From NCBI RefSeq assembly GCF_010183535.1, contig NC_071329.1, positions 620,001-684,000 on the forward strand: 64,000 bases of DNA. The letters run 5' to 3'. This DNA is from Caenorhabditis remanei. Lineage: Eukaryota > Nematoda > Chromadorea > Rhabditida > Rhabditidae. Made by a program: the position numbers and the translations under genes. Below, in pieces: positions 11,624-22,238 of this stretch (positions are counted from its first letter, which is position 1; every line of letters begins with the position of its first letter). The notes beneath the pieces were generated by a model. The model was not told the DNA's origin, ran no database searches, and saw only the letters and a program-made list of their open reading frames with translations.

Positions 11624-14600
11624 ATGACTTGCTTCACATGCACCTCATTACTTGGCAGATTGCCAATGGAAACAAGCGATCCGATTCTGCGGAGAATGCC
11701 ACGTGGCGCACGGCCGTGGGCGGTATTGGTGGGAGGAGTGATGTGTATGGTGACGTTCGGAATTGTTTATACTTGTGGTGAGTTGTTAGATTCTAAAAAA
11801 AAAACTAAGTTAAATTAAAAATTAAAACATTAGTTGAAATGTAGAAGTGGTGGTTTTAAGAAAATTGTGTTATTTTCGAAAATTTTTATTTCAATAAAAT
11901 CTGGAAAAAATTAAGAAAAGATTATGATACAAGTTTTTTCATAACTTTTCAATATTTTTTTTTCAAAAATTAAAAATTAATTTTTCTTGATAGTTCTGAG
12001 ATTAGATTTAGTTTGCAATAACTTTATCCCATCTCTATTGCAAATTTCGACTGAAATTCTGAGTTTCAAGAAAGTTTTATATGAAACATTTATATGCAAT
12101 GAACTTAAGAAACTGATTACTAAAAATTACTCAAAACAATTGTATCGGCCGTGAAAAAAGGTAAAAAAAATACTAAAGTTCTCAAATTTTTTATTGTTTT
12201 GAGAATCTTCAGGGTTAGCAGCAGTATTTTGCTAACTATCCGTTGTTTCTTGGTTTCCAAAAGTATTGAGGTTTAGAAATTTAGCCAAAATTTATACTTT
12301 ACAATATTTGCAATATATTAAAAAGGTTAACAACTGTTTGTGTGGCTTCAGTTAAGCCGCCGGTCGAAGATAACAAAAATTATTTTTCCATTTCTTTCCA
12401 GGTAACCTCCTGCCATATCTCGTCTCCTATTTCCGATGGAAAATGTATCCGGACATGCATACTGGACAGTTGATATGGCTGCAGACACTTCTAAGTGGTC
12501 TACCAATGGGAATGGTGATCGGTGGACTTTTTGAAAGAAGTTTCGGTGGGAGAGCCGGCGCATTCATGGGTGCTATTATTTATACGTAAGTGTTGAGTTG
12601 AGGGTTTCAAATACTGTAATACGGTGAGTTTTCAGATTTGGTGTGGGAGCCACATTCTACTCCATTCAACATTCCTATGCTGTCACATTGCTAACCATGG
12701 GAGGAATCGCTAGTGTAGGAAGTAGTATAGCATACAGTTCGATTTTACCAACGGCTCAAAGGGTGAGTTATATAAGTAGGCAATTAAATTTATATAAATT
12801 GATATGCATTGATTAGGATTCACGGGGTACAGTACCATGCATGCAGTAAGATGTATAATTTAGCATTTATTAATTGAAAATGACTAACTTTGAGAGGGTG
12901 TTACGGTATTGCTGAATGCTCCAAAATAAGTATATTATGTTTAAACCATACAGAAAACGATAGAGCTTCATTTTTGTAGTTTACAACTTTTTTGTACGGA
13001 TGTTCCCTAGCAGAGTAATTTCTCCTTCCAATCGGCCCATTTCTGTGCAAAATACTGCGATTTTTGAGCGGTTCCCTTAAAATGACCGTAACTCTCTAGG
13101 GAGTGTCCGTACAAAAAAGTTGACAGCTACAAAAATGAAGCTCTGCTTGGTTTTTATATGATTATTTTGTGGAACAATCAGCAATACCGTAACACCCTCT
13201 CAAAGTTGGTCATTTTCAACAGAATAATGTCAAATTGAATATCTTACTGCACGGTACTGTGACTAAAACGTTACATATTCCAGTGGTTCCCTGACAACGT
13301 CGGTCTCGCCGGAGGTATCATTATCGGTGGCTATGGATGTGGTGCCTTCATCCTTGCCCCTTTACAAACCACTTTTATCAACCCATTGGATTATCGAGTC
13401 AACGATCAAGGATTCTTCACTCAAGAAGATCTGCTAGAACGGGTACCTTATGTGTTTATAGTCATGGCCATATTCTTCACGGTGTTCCAATCAATCGGGT
13501 TGATTTTCATCGGGCAACCAGATTCTGACATAATGGTGGAAACTGAGAACTTGATTGGGACGAATAGCGAGATTCGAGTGGAGCAGGCAAGAGTGTGGCC
13601 GCAGATACGGTATGTTATCTGACATTTTCAACGGGAAGTCTTTCAAACGATCTATAAGTTTGGTCGTAGGTACTTTCGACTACATGGAGTCCATTTCTGC
13701 AGTCAAAACCGGCTAAATGTCTCTGCGAGTCGAGTAATGAACTCTCATCATATGGTTAAACTTTTTTTCACATTGAATTCCAAATCGACGAATAGTATAC
13801 GCAAAGATGTTCTCATTTTTCCAACGTACGAGCACAGATAAACCGAAAATTTACCGGTAAACTACCGGTAAAAAATCGATTTACCGAAAATTTACTGGTA
13901 AATTACGGGTAAAAAGCCGATTTTTGCGCTATTTTTGTTCGCTATTTTTAGTTTTTAGGCTGAAAATTTCCTTTTGTCCACGAAAAATCGCTATTTTTAG
14001 GCTGAAAATCCCATTATTTTTTACATTTTCTCCCAGTATTTCACCTCAATAAATTCGAATCCCAACTTTTCCGTTGTCCCAACGTCGATATGCCGGTTTC
14101 GATTTGGAATTCCATGCGAAAAAACGAAACTATTTGAAAAGTTTGAGAGCTTATAACTCGGTCCACAGAGACATTTATCCGGTTTTTATGGCAGAAATGG
14201 ATTCCTCGTAGTCGAAAGAATCTATGAACAAATTTATAAATCGTTTGAAAGCCGCGTCTCCAAAAACTTCCGTTGTAAGCCATTCCATTAAATTTTCTTC
14301 CAGCACCACCACCTTCCTCGTCCTCTTCATCTCCCTTACCTGCAACGCCACATGGGTTCAACTCACCAGTGGACTCTACAAAGCATACGGACAACAATTC
14401 ATTGATTCCGACTTCTTTTTGAGTCTAATCGGCTCAATTTCATCAGTTTTCAACGCAGGAAGTCGAGTTTTCTGGGGTGCAGTTGCGGATTCCGTAAGGC
14501 TAGAATAGTTTGACACTTAAATCGTGGAAAATGTTGATTTCAGACCTCTTATCAATTCTCTATGTCAATTGTGTGCAGTATGGGCGCAGTACTCGCGTTC

Positions 14601-15584
14601 TCGTTGCCACTGGTGAAGATGATTGATAATGATGTGTTGTTTTTGGCAACAGTAAGTTGGGATAGGGGGTTACTGTAGTTGTGGATTCGATAAACTAAAT
14701 TTTGTATGGCTTGACAGAACAAAACTAGCACAAAATGTTTATAGTTGACCATTTTTTGAAGGCACACTACATTTCGAAAGTTACAAGTTTCCAAAGTGAA
14801 AAACTCCATAATTTCGCTGATATGCACAGAAATTAGTCAATTTCAAGGCTATTTTACTTTGACAACCTGTAACTTTCCCGGTAGTGCCTCTACAAAAAAG
14901 TGGTCAACTACAAAAATGTTTTGCTATTTTTTTGTTTGTTTAATGCGTAGAAAATCGAGTTTTTTTGGACAATCAAGTGACACCGAAATGCTCTGTCAAA
15001 GTTGGTCATTTTGTACCTAAAACAGCCATAACCTTTTTAGCGGTACTGAACATCAGTCAGCACACTGGTTACTGTAGGGTTTGAGAATTCAAGGCGTTTC
15101 AAGAATAGACATTTAAAATTTTGGAAACTTTTGAAATCGAAAAGTATAACAGTTTCAAAACGTCCTGAAGCCAAACTACCCTATTCTCCCTCACTACTGT
15201 ACTTCCACATTCCAGGTCTGCCTAATCTTCTCCTGCATCGGTGGAACCTTCTCGATCTTCCCTTACATCACACATAAATGCTTCAGCAAGGCCAACTTCA
15301 GTGTCATGTACGGATTCCTGCAGTGCGCGGTGGTAAGTAGAAACATTCTAGTCCCCTTAATATTGAAGTTATTTCAGAGTGTTGCTGGTCTCATCGCTGG
15401 TCTGATATCTACTCACGCTCTCAACAAGATTGGATTCGAGAACTTGTTCATTGTCTGCGGGTTCTTTATGATTGTCTCGTTATGTTTAACATTTATCGTC
15501 CATAAGACCGACTTGGCTCGATTAATGGTGTCTGCTGAAAGAGAGCATGAAGAGGAGGACGGGGAGTATCAAGTGTTCCAGTGA
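11624..15584 (+). CDS. Major facilitator superfamily transporter, OFA/monocarboxylate-like
   Basis: Eight exons (11624-11777, 12402-12585, 12636-12762, 13284-13609, 14304-14493, 14544-14651, 15216-15332, 15378-15584) join without a break into 470 residues, the usual size of a 12-helix carrier. The N-terminus PRGARPWAVLVGG leads into helix 1. GGLFERSFGGRAG between helices 2 and 3 is an MFS motif-A form, and SRVFWGAVADS is the matching loop in the second half. A hydrophilic loop of about 60 residues near positions 200-260 separates the halves, and the C-terminal tail is acidic. The expected role is secondary transport of a small anion or monocarboxylate across a membrane; the substrate is inferred only from resemblance to the oxalate/formate-type branch. 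A start at the next Met (11666) is also possible. Introns 3, 4 and 6 each carry a palindromic element. Confidence 0.85.
12823..13262. repeat. Palindromic CAGTACCG-family element in transporter intron 3
   Basis: Left end TACAGTACCATGCATGCAGT, right end ACTGCACGGTACTGT. Both arms carry the shared core (AACTTTGAGAGGGTGTTACG and its inverse CACCCTCTCAAAGTT). Confidence 0.8.
13625..14270. repeat. Foldback element in transporter intron 4
   Basis: The left arm near 13641-13730 (TTTCAAACGATCTATAAGTT, then CGACTACATGGAGTCCATTT) is the inverse of the right arm near 14160-14268. The centre holds repeats of TTTACCGGTAAA at about 13850-13910. It occupies most of the 694-bp intron. Confidence 0.7.
14660..15050. 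repeat. Divergent palindromic element in transporter intron 6
   Basis: Carries the family core (GCACAAAATGTTTATAGTTG, and TACAAAAAAGTGGTCAACTA in the opposite arm) and a right end AGCGGTACTGAACA. This subtype matches the element at 63558-63985 better than the other copies. Confidence 0.6.
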
Positions 15585-15855
15585 TTCGGGTTTATATGAC
15601 CTAACTTTTTCTAGGCCATCCATTTCTAGTCATTCTCAAAACAAAACTGTGATGATAAATTCAAGAAACTCATTTGTTTTCCATTTTCTTTTTCCCGTGC
15701 CATTCCAGTTTCCTTTTTGTTCCATAAAATAAAATAATCAAATTTTAAAAATTCATTTCCAACCCCACCACCACCACAACTACCACAACTACCACAACAA
15801 AATTCAAATTTCTCATCATTTTCTCTAAAAAAGTTTTGTAATCTTCGATCAAATA

Positions 15856-17233
15856 ATGGTAACGGTGCAAACATGGACCGCGTATTTCAATCCAATGATT
15901 CTCCTTGTCTGGGCGACGTCGGTCTTCGTATTTTGTGTCGGAAAGAAGAATGAGGCGAAGTTGGCGGATGGATCGATGAAACCGTCTTCTGAGTTCTCGG
16001 AGACTTCTAAGGTTAGTGTTAATAGGATCCGCCCATTTAGGTAGGCTGTAGTAGGTTTCAAGACGTTTAAATACTGTTAAAATTGACTTAAAATAGACTT
16101 GTGAGATAGTTTTGAATCATTTTAGGTCGTTTTAGACAATTTTGGATCGTTTTAGACCGTTTAATAACGTTTTAAACGGTTTTAGACAGTTTTAGACAAT
16201 TTTAGACAATTTTAGAAAGTTTTAAGCAGTTTTTGACCGTTTTTGACAGTTTTTGACCGGTTTAGACCGTTTCAGACCGCCTCGAACAAGTGCAGAACGT
16301 TTCAGACCGTTTTAGACAATTTCAGAACCGTGTAGACCGTTTAAGACCGTCTTTGCAACCGTTCGGAATGGTCTTGAACAGACGGAAATTTAGCGACGAG
16401 AGTAAATAGTTCATCTTTGTTTTAAGAGGTCTGAAACGGTTCAACCGAGACTGTCGCGTAGTACAGTCGCAGACCGTTTTAGACCGCTTTAAACCGTTTT
16501 AGACGGTTTTAGACGGTTTCAGACCGCTTTAGACCGTTTTAGACCGTCTTAGACTATTCTAGACCACCCCTTGACTTTCCTAAATCCTTAATTGTGATGT
16601 TAACTTGAGATGATGCATTTTGAATTATTTTTTCTTTGAATTATTCTTACAGAAACACTTTTTATATCTTCTTTCAGGCCAGCACCCTTCAACCCCAATC
16701 TACACCTCAACCATCACCTCAACCTGCTCCTCAACCTCTTGCGACTCCCAAAAACAGTCCATCAGACACCAAACCAACACCTGTAAAAACACCCGAAGAA
16801 GAGAAGAAGCCCCAATTGACTCCACCGAAAAAAGTTATGCAGAAAACACCGGACGCGAAGTCAGTTGAAAAAGCGACACCGCCAAATAAAAGTAAGGAGA
16901 AGGTGAAGTCACCGAAGAGGGAACAGGTAGGGGATTTGGTAATATTTATATTCAAAATAAAATAGTTTTCAGCCACAAATCAAACCTGAGACCTTAGATT
17001 CCTCGAGAAAAAAGAAGAAAAAGAAGGACGACACCAAGGAGAAGACGAAGACCGAGGAAAGTGATAATATAATAATTATAAAGAAAACGGAAGATGCTGA
17101 AGAGAATCCGAAGACAGATTTAGAGTCACATCAGGACGATGAGCAATCAGAGAGACGGAGAAGAAAGAAAGAAAAGAAAAAGAAGAAGGGAGGGAGTCTC
17201 GAGAGACCGGAGAGCTCTAATTATGCTTATTGA
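15856..17233 (+). CDS. Single-pass membrane protein with long Lys/Pro-rich tail, unknown function
   Basis: Three exons (15856-16011, 16678-16926, 16973-17233), all joined in phase 0, give 221 residues. Residues 8-30 form one hydrophobic segment (YFNPMILLVWATSVFVFCVG) immediately followed by KKN. The rest is low complexity: a Pro/Gln/Thr repeat region at about 53-80 (TPQPSPQPAPQP), then Lys/Thr/Pro-rich sequence, poly-Lys runs and an acidic patch, ending RPESSNYAY. The layout suggests a membrane anchor with a basic, disordered cytoplasmic tail, perhaps binding microtubules, nucleic acid or acidic lipid; that is speculation. It lies 270 bp behind the transporter in the same direction, so an operon is possible. 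No known family recognised. Confidence 0.72.
16060..16560. repeat. Intronic minisatellite, GTTTTAGACC units
   Basis: Dozens of imperfect units of about 10-11 bp based on AGACCGTTTT / AGACAATTTT fill the intron of the Lys-rich gene, interrupted by unlike sequence near 16360-16440. Confidence 0.75.
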
Positions 17234-17710
17234 TACGGCAAGAATAAAGTTTTTAGTGGGTTTTATTCAGAATGACAACAATTTTTATAGTTTCTGGAAT
17301 CTAAAATGTTCAAAAACGAACCTTTTGCCTTTCATATCAGTTTTTGATATAAAAATATGACAGAAATCAACACTTGCGTTATGAATTCTATTTTGAAACC
17401 GATAACATGTCTGTCTGGTTTTAGTTTCCGGAATCTAAAATGTTTATACACAAAACTTTTTCATTTTTCGCTTAACAGCTGTTCAAATAAACCACCTGCT
17501 TACCATCTCATTAAACGCTATCCATGACATCAACAAATGAATAAAAACACGGAAAAATGGATCATGAATCAGAAAATGAGTCAATTTTATGAATAACAGT
17601 TTTCCGGAAAAAAGAGATTTATGGTTTTGGGAATGGTCTCAAAGTTCTAAAGTCTATTATTAGTTCTAGACTTGTTGACCTCATCACAATTGTTATTCTA
17701 GGAAAGTTTT
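17234..17710. other. Upstream region shared with a second peptide gene
   Basis: About 17360-17815 is a near copy, in the same orientation, of 20160-20687. Shared landmarks include TTTTAGTTTCCGGAATCTAA and TTTGGGAATGGTCTCAAAGT. The duplication therefore included promoter and gene. Confidence 0.7.
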
Positions 17711-17718
17711 TATAAAAG
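17711..17718 (+). promoter_or_regulatory. TATA box of first secreted-peptide gene
   Basis: TATAAAAG lies 98 bp before the start codon. The paralogues have the same box at 20553-20560 and 22701-22708. Confidence 0.6.
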
Positions 17719-17815
17719 AGAGTGACTGATGGGAAAAAGTATGTTCTCACAGCAGTTTTCAAGCGATTTGTGCTTCTATTTTCATTTACAATTACCCAAC
17801 CAAAAATTTTCAGAA

Positions 17816-18055
17816 ATGAAGCTTTTCCTGACTGTGCTCCTCGCCTTCTGCCTCCTCCACGTCATCACTGCTGACATCTTCTGTAATGACAAAGGAGAGT
17901 GTACTGGAGACGGAAATCCATCTGCTGATACTCGTTGTGGAAACTGTCATTCGTGTACTTATAAGAACTGTTGTCATGTCCGATTCACCAATCCATACAC
18001 TAAATGCAACATTCCTGGATGGTCTTCTGATGAGTACAAGAATATTCATGGATAA
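17816..18055 (+). CDS. Small secreted eight-cysteine protein (copy 1)
   Basis: 79 residues. A signal peptide of 19 residues (MKLFLTVLLAFCLLHVITA) precedes a mature protein beginning DIFCN. Mature cysteines are at 23, 29, 41, 44, 47, 52, 53 and 64, which allows four disulfides. Fixed landmarks of this family are GDG at 31-33, DTRCGNCHSC at 38-47, NCCH at 51-54 and PGW at 67-69. The start follows TTTTCAGAA, so the upstream AG is a splice or trans-splice acceptor; upstream in-frame Met codons are ignored because they would bury the signal peptide. A polyadenylation signal AATAAAA follows near 18106. Size and fold suggest a secreted extracellular or defence-related protein, but the family was not recognised and no activity is claimed. 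Confidence 0.9.
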   Translation: MKLFLTVLLAFCLLHVITADIFCNDKGECTGDGNPSADTRCGNCHSCTYKNCCHVRFTNPYTKCNIPGWSSDEYKNIHG

Positions 18056-18202
18056 ATTGACTAATTGAACAAAAACTGGAATTTTCGATTGTATATTTGT
18101 AAAGTAATAAAATAATCATTGCATCCAATATTTTTATTCGATTAACAAAAATGCAAGACATTAGAGGAATTCAAATGACAATCTGACCAAAACTTAGTGA
18201 AA

Positions 18203-18472
18203 TCAAGCAACGGGAAGTTTGCTCATTAAAATATTTTCATGAAAATATTTGTATTCATCGGAACGCCATCCAGGTATATAACAAGTAGATATTGGATTGG
18301 TGTATTTCACGTTACAGCAGTCTTTGTAAACACAGGAATGACAGTTTCCGCAACGAGTGTCCCCAAATGGTGCTCCATCTCCAATACAATTTCCAAAGTC
18401 GTTACAGAAGATGTCAGCAGTGATGGCTTGAAGAAGACAGAAAACGAGAACAACAGCGATGAGGAATTTCAT
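18203..18472 (-). CDS. Small secreted eight-cysteine protein (copy 2)
   Basis: 89 residues with the same eight-cysteine frame. It belongs to the second subtype: GAPFGDTRC, CYIPGWRSDEY, and an added C-terminal tail ending LPVA after the FHE segment. It is convergent with copy 1 (148 bp between stops) and divergent from copy 3. The start is preceded on minus by a TTTTTTCAGA acceptor. Confidence 0.9.
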   Translation of the reverse strand: MKFLIAVVLVFCLLQAITADIFCNDFGNCIGDGAPFGDTRCGNCHSCVYKDCCNVKYTNPISTCYIPGWRSDEYKYFHENILMSKLPVA

Positions 18473-19268
18473 TCTGAAAAAACTGGAGTTTTTGGGAACT
18501 GAGAAAAAGGATCTGAGCTAGTAACTAGAAACAGAAAATAGGAAGAGAGCATATCTTTTCCGTTCGTTCAATTTGCTTATATAGTAAAATCTGAGTCAAT
18601 AATAATAGGAGTTATCAAATGTCCCAGAGCTGTTATCAAAAGAAATGCCGATAAGAATACAATTTGTTTTTGACAACTTCCGCCCATTTTACACACAAAT
18701 AAGTTGTCAAAACATCCTCAATAGCTGGATTTCATCACTGTCGAATAAAACAACAATGTATTCATCAGAAGTCGATCCAGTATCAAATATGTCTGTGTTT
18801 TCCACGATTATTACAGAAGATATCAACAGTAATGGGCACAGAGTATTTTTTTGTGACAAATGTGTCAATTTCGTCTAGTTGCATTTTGAGTAACATTCTG
18901 TAATCTGTTGTTTGTCTGCGATGCTCTTGAGAGGATAAGCTATATTGGGCGTTACGTTGATTGGCTAATAAGTACTCCGGGTCAGACGGTGTATTTCAGC
19001 TATTTAGGATGTTTTGACAACTTATTTGTTTGTAAAACGGGTGGAATGCGTCAAAAACAAATAGTACTCTTATCGTTACTTCCGTTGATAAAAAATATCT
19101 GGTTCATTTGATAATTTTTATTATTGACTCAGATTCTATACTATATAAGCTAATTGAACGAACGAAATATTTGTATGCTCTATTTCTAATTTCAGTGTTT
19201 TTAGTTGCTAGCTCTTAACTTTTTGTTTTTCCTCAGTTCTCCAAAACACAAGTTTTGCTTTTTTCAGA
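18473..19268. promoter_or_regulatory. Divergent mirrored promoter region between copies 2 and 3
   Basis: Each side has, read toward its gene, TGACTCA then TATATAAG. On minus TGACTCA is at 18592-18598 and the TATA box at about 18575-18584; on plus TGACTCA is at 19125-19131 and TATATAAG at 19142-19149. Farther in, about 18600-18725 and 19005-19120 are inverted copies (AACTTCCGCCCATTTTACAC on the left). Confidence 0.65.
18751..18838 (-). pseudogene. Internally deleted relic of a secreted eight-cysteine gene
   Basis: On minus it reads ITVDIFCNNRGK, then stops and frame damage, then a TSDEYI-like piece. The middle of the cysteine frame (DTRCGNCHSC to CC) is gone. It lies between the mirrored promoter arms of copies 2 and 3. 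Confidence 0.65.
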
Positions 19269-19553
19269 ATGAAAGCCCTTACTCCTGCTCTCCTCGCCTT
19301 CTGCCTCCTCCAAGTCATTACTGCTGACATCTTCTGTAATGAAAAAGGGAACTGTATTGGAGATGGAAAACCATCTGGGGACACTCGTTGTGGAAACTGT
19401 CATTCGTGTACTTATAAAGACTGTTGTCACCTAAAGTTCACAAATCCGTACTCTACTTGCAAGAAAAAGGGGTGGACTTCCGATGAATACAAATTTGCTC
19501 ATGGAATATTTAAACTTCATATAGAAAATTCAACCACAAGCTTATCCGTCTAA
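19269..19553 (+). CDS. Small secreted eight-cysteine protein (copy 3, divergent)
   Basis: 94 residues. All eight mature cysteines are kept, but the usual NIPGW or YIPGW is KKKGW, making this loop strongly basic. The C-terminus is longer and unlike the others (FKLHIENSTTSLSV) and contains an NST glycosylation sequon. The signal peptide starts MKALTPALLAF. It starts behind a TTTTTTCAGA acceptor. The changed loop and tail suggest a diverged role. Confidence 0.88.
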   Translation: MKALTPALLAFCLLQVITADIFCNEKGNCIGDGKPSGDTRCGNCHSCTYKDCCHLKFTNPYSTCKKKGWTSDEYKFAHGIFKLHIENSTTSLSV

Positions 19554-19858
19554 TTCATCCGCTTAATTTCACAAACTTTATTGTCACATTTTAAAATTTC
19601 TTTCATGTTTTCAATTTTTGCTATTGGAATAAAAATATCTGATGCAATGATTATTTTATTAGTATAATACAAATATACAATTGAGGATTCCAGTTTTTTT
19701 TTTTTTTTGGATATCCTCATAACTTTTTTACTGAGTTTTGTATCAGATTACTATTTCTTGTCAAAGAATGAATGATGCATGTATGAATTTATTTACAGAT
19801 AAGCAAAGCAAGCAGAAGCATTAAATTAACATGTTAGTTTTTCAATTAAGTAATTGAA

Positions 19859-20098
19859 TTATCCATGAATGTTGTTGTAGGCGTCAGAAGTCCATCCAGG
19901 AATATTGCATTTAGTGTATGGATTGGTGAATCGGACATGACAACAGTTCTTATAAGTACACGAATGACAGTTTCCACAACGAGTATCGGCAGATGGATTT
20001 CCGTCTCCAGTACACTCTCCTTTGTCATTACAGAAGATGTCAGCAGTGATCACGTGGAGGAGGCAAAAGGCGAGGAGCACAGTCAGGAACAGCTTCAT
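19859..20098 (-). CDS. Small secreted eight-cysteine protein (copy 4)
   Basis: 79 residues. The mature part matches copy 1 except for WTSDAYNNIHG at the end, where it equals copy 9; its body is almost identical to copies 1 and 5, indicating recent duplication or gene conversion. Minus orientation, divergent from copy 5, convergent with copy 3. Confidence 0.9.
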   Translation of the reverse strand: MKLFLTVLLAFCLLHVITADIFCNDKGECTGDGNPSADTRCGNCHSCTYKNCCHVRFTNPYTKCNIPGWTSDAYNNIHG

Positions 20099-20687
20099 TT
20101 CTGAAAAAAAAAGAAGAAATTTAAGTGAATCAAATCTTTAACTTGACTTTTTTCTGAGATTCACTAGATTTTATATCAATTTTTACGGGAAATATGATAG
20201 AAGTCAACAAGTTTACAATTATGCATTTCATTTTGAAACCGACAAAATGTCTGTCTGGTTTTAGTTTCCGGAATCTAAAATGTTTATGCACGAAACTTTT
20301 TCATCTTTCGCTCAACAACTGTTTAAATAAATCACATGCTTACCATCTCATTAAACCCTGGTCATGACATCAAAAAATGAATAAAAACACGGAAAAAATG
20401 GATCATGAATCAGAAAATGAGTCAGGTTTATGAATAACAATTTTCTGGAAAAAAGAGATTTATGGTTTTGGGAATGGTCTCAAAGTTCTAAAGTTCTATT
20501 ATTAGCTCTAGACTTGTTGACCTCATCACATTTGTTATTGTAGGAAAGTTACTATAAAAGGGAGTGGCTGATGGGAAAAAGTATGCTCTCACAGCTTTCT
20601 AGTATTTACATTTTGAATTATTTATGGTTTTCAAGCGATTTGTGTATCTATTTTCATTCGCAATTCTCAAACCAAAAATTTTCAGAA

Positions 20688-20927
20688 ATGAAGCTGTTCC
20701 TGACTGTGCTCCTCGCCTTCTGCCTCCTCCACGTCATCACTGCTGACATTTTCTGTAACGACAAAGGAGAGTGTACTGGAGACGGAAATCCATCTGCTGA
20801 TACTCGTTGTGGAAACTGTCATTCGTGTACTTTCAAGAACTGTTGTCATGTCCGATTCACCAATCCATACACTAAATGCAACATTCCTGGATGGTCTTCC
20901 GATGAGTACAAGAATATTCATGGATAA
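20688..20927 (+). CDS. Small secreted eight-cysteine protein (copy 5)
   Basis: 79 residues, differing from copy 1 only at Phe49 for Tyr and at silent sites. Upstream sequence back to about 20160 is also shared with copy 1, including TATAAAAG at 20553-20560. The start lies behind ATTTTCAGAA. AATAAAATAATC follows the stop, as in copy 1. Confidence 0.9.
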   Translation: MKLFLTVLLAFCLLHVITADIFCNDKGECTGDGNPSADTRCGNCHSCTFKNCCHVRFTNPYTKCNIPGWSSDEYKNIHG

Positions 20928-21076
20928 ACGGATTAATTGAACAAAAATTGGAATTTTCGATTGTATATTTGTATAATAATAAAATAATCATTGCATCAGA
21001 TATTTTTATTCGGTTAACAAAAAAATAAGACATTAGGGGAATTCAAGTGACAATCTGACAAAAAAACTTTGTGAAA

Positions 21077-21331
21077 TCAAGCAACTGGAAGTTTCACATG
21101 AAGTAAATTGTATTCATCGGAACGCCATCCGGGTATATAACAAGTAGTTTTTGGATCGGTGAATTTGAAGTGACAGCAGTTTTTGTACACACATGAATGG
21201 CAGGCTCCACAACGAGTGTCCCCATATGGTGCTCCATCTCCAGTACAACTTCCGTGGTCGTTACAGACGATGTCAGCAATGACGACTTGAAGAAGGCAGG
21301 AAGCGAGGAGAACAGCAATAAGGAATTTCAT
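21077..21331 (-). CDS. Small secreted eight-cysteine protein (copy 6)
   Basis: 84 residues of the second subtype (GAPYGDTRC, CYIPGWRSDEY, C-terminal KLPVA). It carries CGACHSC where the others have CGNCHSC, and DIVCN instead of DIFCN; cysteine spacing is unchanged. Confidence 0.88.
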   Translation of the reverse strand: MKFLIAVLLASCLLQVVIADIVCNDHGSCTGDGAPYGDTRCGACHSCVYKNCCHFKFTDPKTTCYIPGWRSDEYNLLHVKLPVA

Positions 21332-21880
21332 TCTGAAAAAAAAACTGGAGTTTTCGGGAGCTGAGAAAAAGAAGATCTGAGGTAGTAACTAAAAACACAG
21401 AAAGTAGAAAGAGAGCATATTTTTTTCGTTCTGTATGTTTGCTTATATAGTGGAATCTGAGTCAATAATACAAGTTATCAAATGTACCAGAGCTGTAATC
21501 AAGGGATGTATCGATAAGAACATAATTTGTTTTTACGCATTTCGCCCATTTTACAAACATAAAAAGTTGTCCAAACATCCTAAATAATCTCACCATATTT
21601 GTTCAGGATCATTCAGGATATTTAGATATGGAGGATGTTTGGACAACTTATTTATTTGTAAAATGGGCGGAATGCGTAAAAACAAATTATGTTCTTATCG
21701 ATACATCCCTTGATAACAGCTCACTTACATTTGATAACTAGTATTATTGACTCAGATTCCACTATATAAGCAAACAGACGGAACGAAAAAAATAGGCTCT
21801 CTTCACACTTTCTGAGTTTTTAGTTACTACCTCAGATCTTCTTTTTCTCAGCTCCCGAAAACTCCAGTTTTTTTTTCAGA
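21332..21880. promoter_or_regulatory. Large palindromic divergent promoter between copies 6 and 7
   Basis: The whole spacer is nearly self-complementary about a centre near 21605. TGACTCA is at 21748-21754 (plus) and inverted at 21458-21464. TATATAAG is at 21763-21770 and its inverse at about 21441-21450. CTCCCGAAAACTCCAG precedes each start. The palindrome reaches both start codons. Confidence 0.7.
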
Positions 21881-22138
21881 ATGAAATTCCTCATCGCTGT
21901 TGTCCTCGCTTTCTGTCTTCTTCAAGTCATCACTGCTCAGATCTTCTGTTATAAAAGTGGAGAGTGTCATGGAGATGGAGCACCATATGGGGACACTCGT
22001 TGCGGAAATTGTCATTCTTGCGTTTACAAAGGCTGCTGTCACTTCAAATTCACCGATCCAGAAAATACTTGTTATATACCTGGATGGCGTTCCGATGCAT
22101 ACAAACATCTTCATCACGAGAAACGTCCAGTTGCTTGA
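21881..22138 (+). CDS. Small secreted eight-cysteine protein (copy 7)
   Basis: 85 residues. The mature N-terminus is QIFCYKSGECHGDG, the most changed of the family before the second cysteine. The core DTRCGNCHSC and CYIPGWRSDAY are kept, and the tail ends KRPVA. It is the plus-strand partner of copy 6 across the palindromic spacer. GGAATAAAAAT lies 60 bp past the stop. Confidence 0.88.
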   Translation: MKFLIAVVLAFCLLQVITAQIFCYKSGECHGDGAPYGDTRCGNCHSCVYKGCCHFKFTDPENTCYIPGWRSDAYKHLHHEKRPVA

Positions 22139-22238
22139 TTTCACAATGGGTTTTTTCCCGTCGTCACATGAATTCTCCTAATGTCTTGCATTTTGTTATT
22201 GGAATAAAAATATTTGAAAAAATGGAATGATTATTTCA

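Noticed and set aside
13337..13528. Second plus frame overlapping the transporter's fourth exon
   Set aside because: Wrong frame; the 13284-13609 exon closes in phase with both neighbours and carries the membrane helices.
17729..17815. N-terminal extension of the first peptide gene to an upstream Met
   Set aside because: It would place 29 polar residues before a canonical signal peptide and run through the TTTTCAG acceptor.
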